Source of the DNA: Chondrosia reniformis
Taxonomy: Eukaryota > Porifera > Demospongiae > Chondrillida > Chondrillidae
Direction: 5' to 3'
DNA: 64,000 bases
NCBI GenBank assembly: GCA_947172415.1
Contig: OX359196.1
Span: forward strand, 7,521,901 to 7,585,900
Below, in pieces: positions 32,815 through 44,331 of this stretch. The notes beneath the pieces are model-generated. The model was not told the DNA's origin. It searched no databases and worked only from the letters and a program-made list of their open reading frames with translations. Numbering within the stretch: the first letter of the stretch is position 1; the number at the start of each line of letters is the position of its first letter. The position numbers were made by a program, and so were the translations under genes.

Positions 32815-33142
32815 CCTATAGGCAGTTGCCTAGCAACAAGGAGAAATGCACACAGTCACATATATCGATAACAAGTGCATATTATGATTAATTAACATAA
32901 CATCAGTGTTAGGCATTGATGAATAGGAAAGACAAATACAAAATTTTTGCAATTATTGATACACTTTTGCAAAATGTAGATGGTAAGTATTGGCCTACAA
33001 TAACTACTATTATAACAATTATATTATAACACATGCCAGGAAACTTTATCAAATACAGTATAAAACTGTTATCACATGAAAGTGTTCCATTCAAAAATGT
33101 AAATACCACATTGCATAGGTACATACATACATAGCTTCAAAC

Positions 33143-33265
33143 CACACCTCTTACATTCTCCAGACACACCTCTTACATTCTCCAGATACACCTCTTACAT
33201 TCTCCGGACACACCTCTTACATTCTCCGGACACACCTCTTACATTCTCTGACCACACCTCTAATT
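33143..33265. repeat. 22-bp tandem repeat
   Basis: About five copies of ACACCTCTTACATTCTCCGG plus AC, upstream of the ARAP coding region, probably within its 5' UTR intron. Confidence 0.9.
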
Positions 33266-34297
33266 AGTGCCCCCCTCGTTCACTTTTACCTAGCAAAACT
33301 GAATTTCTTACTAACATCAAAAATTGATGGTCAAGTCTAAATCACTTAAGCAACTTGTGTGAAATTGAAGTATTTCCTTTCACTTTAATGACCAATTAGC
33401 CGGAAAGAGATATTAGTATAGCATTACGACATGTTATGCTCAGTTCAACTCTATGGATTGTATGAGTGGTGCTAAATAATTCAATAAACAATAAATTGCA
33501 AGTTCATCAATTAGCAACTTGAGTAGAATCATTAAATAAGGAGAAAAATTAAAAGTACACAACTTGCATTTCACTCGTTCTTCAAGTCCACTTGTATATG
33601 TACTATCACTGGAATATATTGTATGTGTGTATATACGTATACCACACTAAATGCATTTAGTAGTGCTATTTATAGAACTGCATATTTTATCAAAGAACTT
33701 GAATTATGTATTTGCTCTTAATGGACTCACTTTAATGGGAAAAAATATTTTCAATATACTACACAATGCCTCTATGCAAGAACATTACACACATAGACTT
33801 GCATGACTATAATATAAACATATGTACATCCGCATCCAAAGAGCCCCAAGTGATCAGTTTAGGAAAATATTGTTCTTATGTAATTATTCATGCGTTTCCT
33901 TCATTGCATGTTCAAATACATTATTTTCCTACATCCATCACATGTGAGAAATAGTGACAAGGAAATTAAACCTAGAGAACTCTAGATGCATCTTCTCTGT
34001 TCCACTGGGCCAGGCAGCTGCTATTCAAAAGCCCAGAATTCATCCTTCATCAGTGATCCTGGGAGTATTTTGTGTTAAAGGTTAAAGGTCATTTGAAAGT
34101 CGTAGATTATTCCTTCCAATGTAATCAGTAAACGTAATTGCTTGAGATTACACATGTAATTATTGTTACTAATGTTTCCACTTCGAGACAAACTGTAGCA
34201 TTACTGGTCTAACAAGGGAGCCCGATAAATAATTGTAAGATGATAAGATTAAAATATACATTACAAACCTTATCACTCGTGACTACAAGGTGAGTAT

Positions 34298-34438
34298 ACA
34301 GATTTTGGATGGTTCATCCTTCGACTTTTGGAACATCTAGAGACGCAGTTTTGTTGTTAAACTTTAGTCAGACATTTCAACCCTGGGAGTCTTCTTCAGC
34401 GACGCTCAAAAAGGCAAAGGATGAACCATCCAAAAGAT
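34298..34438. mobile_element. small foldback/MITE-like element
   Basis: TTTTGGATGGTTCATCCTT at the left end is matched by its exact reverse complement AAGGATGAACCATCCAAAA at the right end, a perfect 19-bp inverted repeat about 140 bp apart. There is no coding capacity. The interior includes CCCTGGGAGTCTTCTT, which resembles part of the dispersed repeat family. Target-site duplication is not clear. Confidence 0.6.
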
Positions 34439-35922
34439 AAGTTTGATGCAGTTAGAAGGAATCCTTATTTTACAGTTTTTACAGTACTTTTTGGGTCAGT
34501 TGTCCAGACTGGACATTATAATCAGTAATCGGTTAGCACTCGCGAGTACCATTTGAACAAACGTTCCCACTGGAATGATGTCACCAATACATGTGTGGTC
34601 AATGCTGGTAACTTAAACCCCTGCAACAATTAAGTTTTCTTGTAAAACCTTACAATTCTGTACATCCTCTATAATATCAAGCACTTATCATTTGCATGCT
34701 TGAGGCTTCCGACAAAGTTCAGTGCCAGAAACTGATTCATGAGCTAACAAGTATTGTAGTATCAAAATTGGGAGGTTTTAATACTAGAACACAATCATTA
34801 TGATAACTCCATATATGGTCAAACAGATGGAAGATTCTACATTATCAATTGAAGTACTTTAAATTTCACCTTAATTAAACTGCAAAAGAAATTTGAAAGT
34901 GAGTAAAGTATTTGCAATACTATTCTAAACTAATTATACACATACATACACAATTTAACTTAATAAATGTTATCTGTTATCAGCTCATTACAGCATAGCT
35001 GTGAATGAAAGTCAACCATAACTACTTGGGAATTTACAAACATCCTGGATCTTAAGGCTTCTTTAGACAAATTTGCATGCAAGAATGCAATAATTTCTTT
35101 CATTTATCATGAAAATGACTACATTATAAACCTCGATAGATGATAAATAAACACACAATCAGTGAAAACTCTTATAGGTGTCGTCTCATTCTCAAAGAAT
35201 TGTTTACGTGTTCACGTCCATTAGCTATAAGACGCTTTAGGGTAACATAGAAAATGTGATAGTCGAGTAACCTCCCACATAAATATTCACAAACACGAGC
35301 CCATCCACCCTATCAACAGAGTCGTACGAACAACACTTGCGTGGAGAATCTCTGCCATGCCAAATAAGGAGTAGACTACGCTTTGCGTGTACACTTCTTT
35401 ACGAGTTCGAATGCGATAACATGAAGAACGCCGTGGACACACCTTTGTGACCCTAATTGGAATTAAATACCTAGATGGCTATATCCGCAGGTCGGTCCAC
35501 CTACCTGAACTATCGCTCTAGTCTGACGGAATTTTACTAATCAAATTTCCACGTTGCATTCACAATGAGACTTTCAATAGAAGCAGATTAAGTTAGCTGA
35601 AGGACAAAGTGGCTTCGGGTCATTTGTACCGCTCTAGTTACAATAGCATGTCTTAAAATTCAACAATGAGCAGTGCAACGCTGTCACATGTTGATCAATT
35701 CTGACTATTACACCCTCAGAAGCAGATCAACACGACATTCTGACAATTGAAATGTTTCTTTGTTACACTCACTCAATGATCTTCTGCTCGTAAAAGTAAA
35801 ATATCTTGAGAACACGAATATTTGGAACTCTTCGGGCAAACAACGATTCAATAAGCGGCCATATTCATACCACGCCTTGGTGCATATATTCCAGCTAACC
35901 AGTATTATTCCAGTAGAGCTAG

Positions 35923-38073
35923 ATGACCTCTCGGCTAAATAACAGGAATTTACCCAACAAAATGGTCGAAGTGGAGGTCGTTGTCGGTACCTACGAAGGC
36001 GTCATTAGAGGATACAAGTTCGACTTGTTGAACCGAGAGAAGGTTAACTCAGCACTTTATCACCAATTTTCATGTTTGCAACTTAACACTCAAATTGAAG
36101 AAAACAGCAATAAATTTTCGACACGCCCACTTATGATTGCCACGCCCTCTGTGTGTACATGTAGGGGTTGACAGCTAGCTTTTCAGAGCAGTCCCACGCG
36201 AGCATTGTTAAGTCAGTGGCATGTAGTGGGAGCCATCTGGCTGTTGGAGGATATGACAATACAATCAAGTATGTAGTCATGCATGTTTCTTAATGACTGT
36301 GTATGTGTATATGTGTATCTCTAGAGAACGACCATTATAGTCTCTTGACTGTATTCAATGCCTAGGATATTTAATATGAAGAAGCGTATTGAGGTTGGTA
36401 CACTTGTCAGACATAATGGTGAGTTTGGAGTTGTACATCTATGAATACACTCATCCAACACAATGAACATTTATCATTGTCTTGTGTGCCTGTATATAAC
36501 CAGACCTGGCATGACTTTTGATAGTGCATTCTCAGTTTCTCTTATATATCCTTATCATACGGTATTTATTGTATGATATGATCAGCCATTTTGTGTTACC
36601 CTTATCATATGATGTCATATGATGTCAGAGTAAGCTCTAAGCAGTACACACAATGCACTGGTACTGATAGGAATGCTGGGCATCTCCTGCCAGTGTTTGA
36701 TCTACACAAGAGTGGGCCAGTACACAAGTCAGTGACTGGGGGAATGGCATTCAGTTTAGGAAATGCCTTAAATAGAAATAACCTTCAAGTCCAATTGAAC
36801 TAAATTCTTAACGGGCTTGAAGTAGCATTGTATTGTTACTTTTAACTGACTGTAACAAAGAATGCACATTTCTGATCAATTATTTAAGTCTAAAGACTTC
36901 TCGATTGAAATGTCAATATTCCCTATCATTGGAGTATGTATGACAGTCTTAAGGGACAGTCATCTACTAGGAATGAGATCTTGTATACAGTGCTAGCTTG
37001 TAAAGGTGTCTATGTAGGCTGCAAGGAGTATATTCCGATATATTTAGGTACTATTAGCTGGCTGACCTTTCACAAAGACACTCACTTGTTCAGTGCCAGT
37101 GAGGATGGTACAATAGGAATATGGGAGGTTGGGACATGGGAGTACCTCAAGACACTCAGAGGACACAAGTAAGGCAGTAGTAGACTGCAAAGACTCCTTT
37201 GAATATAATGTTAGAATATGTGTGAATATGAGCAATGTGGTGTCTTGAGGATTGCTACGTATGTGAATTATCTTAACTACTTTAGGAGTAACGTAAACTG
37301 TTTTTCTGTTCATCCGTCAGGCAAGCTAGCCTTATCTGTGTCTAAGGACAGGACACTGAGGTAGGTACTGCTTGTTTGAAAAGATATTTGTATCTGGCAC
37401 ATTGTACTCACTAATGTTTCTGCTTATGAGGGATAATCAATCTGTTATACATTCACATCGCTGAGGATTATAATTATTGAAAAGTGGTTGAAAAATGTCA
37501 TTCAGACACTGAAGTTGGTAATACGCAGCCTGACATCATTATATGGTATAAATGGTTAAAATGTTTCAAAGTACATCCAAAAAGCTTTAATTGCAAAGAT
37601 TTTGGCCAAGCGCTTCACAAGCTTTGCCTTAAAACCATATTATTTACCTAACACTTTGAAGTTCCTAAAGGATGATTGTGAAGTTGACGTCCAAAATGGA
37701 CGACCATTGCACTGTTTTAAATGTAAAATAGCCAATTACCCACCGTTATAATCCTGTATATGTATATTACCTGACCATCAAAGTATTTTTCATGTGACGT
37801 CATGTGACTAGGACATGGAATCTGTTGAAGGCAAAGATTGGTCTTATCAGCAACTTGAAAGAAGGTATTTACGTACATGATATATTGTCAGTGCAAATCA
37901 CCAAATTTATATATCTCATGTACTTGGATCACCCAATCACCCAAGCAGTTTAATGTAGTTCCGTAAATATATACTTTACACATCTCTCCCCCAATCTAAC
38001 TAACATCGTGATTGAGCTGTCTAGATAGATCTTCCGTTTTGTATGGTACATCATACTAATAGACAATCACTAC

Positions 38074-38122
<49 letters not shown>

Positions 38123-40041
38123 AGTGTACTACATTTATATACTATTTGTATAAGATGTTCTGTAGCCGTTCATGTTCTCTCTTTGGTCCCCCTCCCCCCT
38201 ATAGTGGGGAACTTGGTGACTTGGAACCACACAGGAAGTGGCTATGCTATAGCATTTGAGACTTTTGTCACAATCTATAATGTAGAAGTACGTATGTGTC
38301 ATATATGTAATGTAGAAGTATGTACGTACCATGTCAAATATGTGTCATATATGTGGTCTATTAGTATATATATATATGAAATAGACTTTTTTGCAGAGTA
38401 GGAATAGCATGTAGGAAATGATGTGTTAGATTTGGTAAAATTTATATAGGGATCATATGTATGTGCTAAATTGATAATAGGACCTCAATAGCATGGACGT
38501 GTTAATTAGGTAGCATGGAAGCACTAATTAGGGTACTGTATTTGATATTCTGATATGTATCTATATACTAATATATATAATATCTACATATTATACTACA
38601 CCAGGATGGTTCGACTACCTCAACATTATCAGTTGGAAAACACATTAACACAATAGTGTACATTAAGGTATGCATATTAGTATGTACAAGTAAGTGTACC
38701 TATATATATAGTATGGCATACCTACCTATATAGGATGATGTGATGGCAGTTGGCAGCGAATATAACACTATTAAATTCTACTCTACTTTATCAGGAGTCT
38801 GTTTACATGAATTGGAAGGACATACTAAAAGGTACCCTTGAAGTGTTTTGAATCATGAATTATGTATCCTATAGTATTACAATAGTGTGCCTATATGTGT
38901 GTGTGCTATATGTGTGTGTGTGCTATATGTGTGTGTGCTATATGTGTGTGTGCTATATGTGTGTGTGCTATATGTGTGTGTGTGCTATATGTGTATGTGT
39001 GCTATATGTGTGTGCTATATGTGTGTGTGCTATATGTGTGTGCTATATGTGTGTGTGCTATATGTGTGTGTGTGCTATATGTGTGTGTGACCTTGATGAT
39101 GTATATGACAGGTGTCTGTATACCAGAAAGTCATGTCATGTGCATCTGTATTTATATAGGGTAAAGTCCCTCCAAGTGTTGCTAGGTGATGGGTACCTGT
39201 TCTCGGTATCTTCGGATGAAACTCTTAAAGTGTGGAAACTCAACTCTGAAGATGTAGTAAGTGTTCAGACAATTAAAATGGTGGTCATCGGACAATATCC
39301 AGGTGTATGTGGTAGTTGTCCATCAAATTTGTTGTTGGTGTGACAAAAATGTCCGCCGGTCACAAATGTGCAGTGGAATTGCCCAGAGTGGTTGTGATCC
39401 CACCAAGAAGGCACTTAAACTCACAAAAGCTTTAGAAGTGGCAGCGCACACATGGGCAGAAGCACAGTCATGGCCTTGTTGCTTGCTTAACCCATTAAGT
39501 CCATGTGCCTGATCTGACAGATTGTCAGAGCATCCTAAAAACTATTAAATTGTCTCTGCTGTGAGTGCAACTTACTAAGATATAAGATCAGTGGATTTCA
39601 TATGACCATCAGCAACAGTAATTTTTTATACAAGTTATTGAACATTTCGACCACTAAGGTCTTCATCATCAAAAGGATCTGATACTCATATGATCTTATA
39701 GTGAACACAAAAAATAAGCCATATCATTTCAACTTACTAAGTTACGTATATGACTCAGTAATATATTATATTTTATGTAGACCTCCTCTAGTCTAATTCA
39801 TGAAGCTAGTGTCAGTGCGTGGCCAGTAACCTTGGCAGTTGTGCCACCCGCTCTTTTGACAAGTAGTGACAGGAAGAGTAAGATGAAAGTTGACAGATCT
39901 GGGGTAGAATCTACAGAAGATGAAAAGCGTTTGGTTAACAAGAAAGTGATTATTCGGCAAAAAAGAAAGAATAAATTTAATCTCAACAGAAAAAGAATTA
40001 AAACATTAACTAGATCTAGACTTGAAAAATGGTTTTGGTAG
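35923..40041 (+). CDS. PAK1IP1: PAK1-interacting protein 1 / Mak11-like WD-repeat protein
   Basis: Nucleolar WD40 protein of the PAK1IP1/Mak11 family, needed for 60S ribosome biogenesis and first described as a PAK1 regulator. Eleven exons join into 375 residues (human about 392): 35923-36042, 36165-36268, 36366-36418, 37048-37168, 37286-37360, 37812-37864, 38205-38287, 38605-38667, 38734-38831, 39160-39256, 39781-40041. WD landmarks: VVVGTYEGVIRGYKF at the start, LAVGGYDNTIKIFNMKK, LFSASEDGTIGIWEVGTWE, SGKLALSVSKDRTLRTWNL and LFSVSSDETLKVWKL. The last exon is a basic Lys/Arg-rich tail (KKVIIRQKRKNKF), as expected for a nucleolar protein. The downstream ATG at residue 14 (NKM) would also give a complete WD domain, so the exact start is open. 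Confidence 0.92.
38068..38124. repeat. (GTT)n microsatellite
   Basis: About 18 GTT triplets in a PAK1IP1 intron, roughly 80 bp upstream of the exon at 38205. Confidence 0.95.
38888..39092. repeat. GCTATATGTGTGTGT-type tandem repeat
   Basis: Variable-length units of GCTATATGTGTGTGT in the PAK1IP1 intron between exons 9 and 10. It yields artefactual Cys/Val/Tyr-rich open frames. Confidence 0.92.
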
Positions 40042-40608
40042 TATTATAAAAGAAGGTTTCCTCTGAAATAATGTAAATATATACACAATGTACGTACATT
40101 ACTACATATACACTGAATACTTTCTACATATGAGCAATCTTTTCCTACATGCTATGCTTATTCTGTAAAAAGCCTATAGGTAACTAAACTAAGTGAGAGC
40201 TTTGGATGAAGATACAGGAGTCTTCTCTTTCTTCTTTTACTCCACTGGGTCAGACAGGAATACCACCCTTCAACTCTGACCCTGGAAGTCTTTCAAGTCT
40301 TTCTGGAAGTTCTAAGTACTTTAAATCCTTATATCCACACACGCTGAATACTTACTACACACTGAAATCCTACTACATTTATATAATGGATAGTTACTAC
40401 ATATATGTACTTGATACAAATTATATACTGGAATATATACTTATAATTTAGGTAATTGTTCACAGTATGTGCACACATACTTTGCCACTTATCATTAATT
40501 GTTAAAACAAGCCTCTTATGCACACACAGCACTGCCCACATATATAATTGTTATTGTAGGAAGCTAGCTGCATGACCACATCCACATATTGTAGCCCCAG
40601 GTCTTACA
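40042..40608. other. intergenic stretch with dispersed-repeat copy
   Basis: Between PAK1IP1 and the Ig receptor. Holds a reverse-oriented copy of the dispersed repeat at about 40145-40300, recognisable by CCTATAGGTAACTAAAC, GAGAGCTTTGGATGAAGATA and CCACTGGGTCAGACAG. The rest is AT-rich without a visible gene. Confidence 0.6.
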
Positions 40609-40617
40609 TATATAAAG
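40609..40617 (+). promoter_or_regulatory. TATA box of the Ig/FN3 receptor gene
   Basis: TATATAAAG sits about 25-35 bp before a likely noncoding first exon (about 40645-40680) that ends in a strong donor, AATTAG then GTAAGT. The next exon begins at 40862 and contains the start codon at 40894. Confidence 0.55.
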
Positions 40618-40893
40618 GTGCTGGTCTCTTTCGAAGAAGATCAGTGCCAAGCTATACAGTAACTCTAAAACTGAAATTAGGTAAGTATCTGTAATTGGTG
40701 TACATATATATCCAAAACCTATACATAGTAGCTACTATGTGTAGGTTTTGGATTTAGTCATATAAGTATCTGCATGGCTTAGAGTATATACAGGAGGTAC
40801 TGAAATAATTATAAGCTGAGTGGATATTTTAATACTGTCATTAACACTGCTTTTCCTCCAGCTACTCACAGACTAGGATTTTGGTTAAGAGAA

Positions 40894-43773
40894 ATGATCA
40901 CTATAAAATTGCTAACCATTCTGGAATTGGTACTCCTAAGTGTAACCATGGAGATGGTAGGCAGACAAAAAGGTAATTAAGTAAGGTACAGTAGTTATAG
41001 TATGCATAGTAGTAACAGCAAAAGATTATAATTATATACAGGTTGTCTAGCTTATAATACTATAGTGACTGACATATTATATTGGTTGGCATTATATTGA
41101 TTTTACCTAAAATAATAATATATAATAGTTCCATAACTTTTGTACACTAAATGTTTTCACTCAATAATATTGATAATGTACTTTTTAGAGTATATTTCAG
41201 TACTGATTGATGGATACACTCACAACACAACACTGGATTCTGGTGATACTGTACAACTGGGGACAACTGTTATTCTAGTCTGTTCAGTCACTGGAATACC
41301 TTATGGAGTACAAACTAGCTACAGATGGACCTGCCCTCATGGAATATGTAACATTGGAAGTCATATCTTGAAAATCCCTCTTATCTCTACAAGTGATGGA
41401 GGAGACTATACCTGTACTGTACTGGCTGATGGTATCAATAATAACAGTGCTGTATTTACATTCACTGCTAAACAACCAAGTGAGTTGAAAAACACTAGTA
41501 GTAACACATATAAGACAAGTCCCATCCCTCCATACTACAGCATCAGGTTTTATAGTTACTAGTCAGAACAGAAGCTTTGATCATGAAGCTGTCATTACTA
41601 ACATCACAGAAATAGCAGAAGACCAAGAGATAGGAGAGATACAGTGTAGATCGTACAATGGTGGTAATGCTACATGGGTTAGACCTGGATACACTATACC
41701 AACATCACCAACTGAAGATGTGTATAGTGAAAATGGTTCAACAGCTACACTCTTTGTTAAGAGAATATCAAATACAAGTGATGACTACTATTGTACTGAT
41801 AATGATACAAATCATAACATCAACTTATATTTATCCAACAGTAAGTCCATAGTTACTTAGAATAAACTTACACATGTTGTTTACATGCAAATTAAAATTT
41901 CTATATTTTACAGATACCTTACCAATACCTGCAATAACTTTCTTAAGAGAGGAGCAGGAAAATATTACGTTCACAGTATGTGGTAGTAGAGGTAAATATG
42001 TCACAAGATATGATCGTCTAGATCTAGGAGTACCAGTTGAGGTTGGACATGTAGAAGACAGTAATAAAAAGGTTTCACTGTCAGTAGTACCAGGTGGACT
42101 GTACAGGGTAAAGGTTTGGAGTATTAATGAACAAAATATCGGTTTAGCACCAAATGAGGCTACTTATAGAGCTAAGTCAAGTGGTATGTACTGCAGTATT
42201 GTTAACTGATTATGAGTATACATACATAATATGTTAGGTAGAATACAAGCAAGTAAAGTGTGCATATTCAATACATAACATTATTCCTTTACATACAGTA
42301 CCAACTAAACCAAGACACCTCACAATCACAAGAGTGTGTAAAGATGATGTTGAACTGAACTGGATACCTCCAAGAGAACCCAATGGAGAACTACACTATA
42401 TCATCCAGTATGGTTCCAACACAACCAACACAGCCAGTAACCTGACCTACTACAACTTGACAGGACTAGTGAATGGTACAACATACTACATTACAGTGAT
42501 GGCTGTGAACTCAGCTGGGAGTGGTACTAGTAATGTGATGAAGTATACACATTTAGTAGTTAATGGCTTAACAAATACTCTCACACCATCACCAACTACA
42601 CAGATAGTTAAGGATCACATTCCCTCCTCATCAGCCTCTCCTCCTAGCCTACTGCCAGCACTGACTATTAGAGTAGGAAGGATTGGTGACACAGCTGATG
42701 TCATGGTGACACCTACCATTGGTCAACCAGTACAGATGGAGTGTGAGAGGAGTGGTACACCCAAGAACTGGTACAGTGCAGGTAGTGTGGTTACTCCCAC
42801 TCCAGGAGAGGTAGCTACCACTGGAGGAGGAGGAGGAGTGAGAACATTGTCCATCTCACACTTCAGTTCAACTCATGCTGGAACATACACTTGTATAGTA
42901 GGACCTAATATTGCAGATCTGACATTCTACACTGTAGTTGGTGAGTGCAATGATTAAAAATAGTAATTCCTTCAATTATATGGTAGTATAGATCTATACG
43001 TACGTATGTATTAAACTGTTTCTACCGGTTTGTTAATGTAAAAATTCAATGACCCTGTTTTATAAACACATATACTTACGTAAGTATAGGTTGTACGTAT
43101 ATACGTACATGTACATGCATTGGAGAAGCTAATATTAAATTTCTTGATATATTCTACATATTCCATTCCTGGTCAGTACATAAAGTAAAGTTTCAATGGG
43201 AGAGTGGATATATGTACATTCATATATATATTCATAATATTCTTACTTTCTTCTACTATATATGCAGTCATGCAAACAAAAACTTCTACATCACCAGGTG
43301 AGTAATATCTGATTCACAATAGTGTCAATATGCATTGTTTGTTCTTTTTGCATACGTACACTCTGCAATTCATCTTATTCTCTTCACAGTCACACCAACA
43401 GTAACATATTTGTCAACAGGTGAGTAATATATATAAACATTAATATGCACATATTAGTATTGTATAACAATAAAATACAAATGCATATTATAATCAAACA
43501 GCTGTTGGATCTGTTGATTGGGAATCAATCCTACCACTGTCAGTAGTAGCAACTGCACTCTGCTCTGTTCTCATTACAAGTATCATTTGGTCAATCCTCA
43601 CTTACTACTGCTGTGTTAAGAAGAAACAGAATCAGTCGAGAGACTTGAAGAGACAAGAAAACGAAAATGACATTTATGATACAATTAATGAGCAAGATGA
43701 GGAGTATGGAGATATTATGGTACATCAATCACCAGCTTATGAAACAGTTGGAAATTATATAAACTGTAACTAG
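40894..43773 (+). CDS. type I membrane receptor: signal peptide, Ig and FN3 domains, TM, ITAM-like tail
   Basis: Eight coding exons in consistent phase give 637 residues: 40894-40972, 41189-41479, 41541-41840, 41914-42183, 42299-42940, 43268-43297, 43390-43419, 43502-43773. Residues 1-25 form a hydrophobic signal peptide (KLLTILELVLLSVTM). An Ig domain follows with the DGGDYTCTV signature, then a second Ig-like domain with SDDYYCTD, an FN3-like segment, a clear FN3 with NGTTYYITVMAVNSAGSG, and a third Ig-like domain ending STHAGTYTCIVG. Two 30-nt Thr-rich stalk exons precede one TM helix (LPLSVVATALCSVLITSIIW). The 50-residue tail is acidic and tyrosine-rich: IYDTI and EYGDI spaced as an ITAM, then YETV and YIN. 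Ligand and orthology are unknown. Phase-1 introns bound the extracellular modules, typical of shuffled exons. Confidence 0.88.
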
Positions 43774-44006
43774 CAGTATCCATGATGTTCATATAGATAC
43801 TATATATCAGTATCCATGATGTTCATATAGATACTATATATCAGTATCCATGATGTTCATAGAGATACTATACGTATATCAGTGTCCATGATGTTCATAT
43901 AGATACTATATATCAGTGTCCATGATGTTCATATAGATACTATATATCAGTTTCCATGATGTTCATAGAGATACTATATATCAGTGTCCATGATGTTCAT
44001 ATAGAT
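43774..44006. repeat. 34-bp tandem repeat beginning at the receptor stop codon
   Basis: About seven copies of a 34-bp unit (CAGTATCCATGATGTTCATA then TAGATACTATATAT) start immediately after the TAG stop of the Ig/FN3 receptor, so they form the beginning of its 3' UTR. Confidence 0.93.
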
Positions 44007-44331
44007 AATGACATAGCTATATATCTACTAAACTTTTGTATAAAACCTTACAGCTATAGAAATATAGAATTCTTGTGAAAAATTTTATGAGAAAGGAGAA
44101 TACTACTACTACTAAGGAGAATATACTGCCATTGTACATTAGGTAGTATTCTAAGACTCACCAATGTGCACCGTATTTTAGCATTTAGTGCTGGTACAAA
44201 GTATCAACCGTAGAATAATATATACACATAATGAGAGTGGGCCGGGTCATACGTACTGCATTACTTCACCACCTGGATGTGTTACGCCACTTTTAGTGGA
44301 ATTGCAAAACCTCGGATCATTCTGGAAAGTC
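44007..44331. other. intergenic / ST13 promoter region
   Basis: 325 bp between the repeat downstream of the receptor and the ST13 start codon; it must hold the ST13 promoter and 5' UTR. The frame upstream of the ST13 ATG is open to 44188 but has no conserved content, so the ATG at 44332 is preferred. Confidence 0.5.

Larger units (their letters stand above)
32815..35922. other. intergenic region between ARAP and PAK1IP1 (divergent)
   Basis: 3.1 kb AT-rich DNA. A clean acceptor (CTGCCTATAG) sits one base before the ARAP start codon, so ARAP has at least one upstream noncoding exon and its promoter is probably close to PAK1IP1, perhaps around 35200-35700 where GC content rises. Also present are a 22-bp tandem repeat (33143-33265), a fragment of the dispersed repeat (33985-34070) and a foldback element (34298-34438). 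No coding gene was recognised. Confidence 0.55.

Noticed and set aside
34298-34438. Rho-independent terminator
   Set aside because: Arms are about 100 bp apart and the context is eukaryotic; a foldback element fits better.
36591-36803. 70-residue frame in a PAK1IP1 intron
   Set aside because: Not in phase with flanking exons and not similar to WD repeats; left out.
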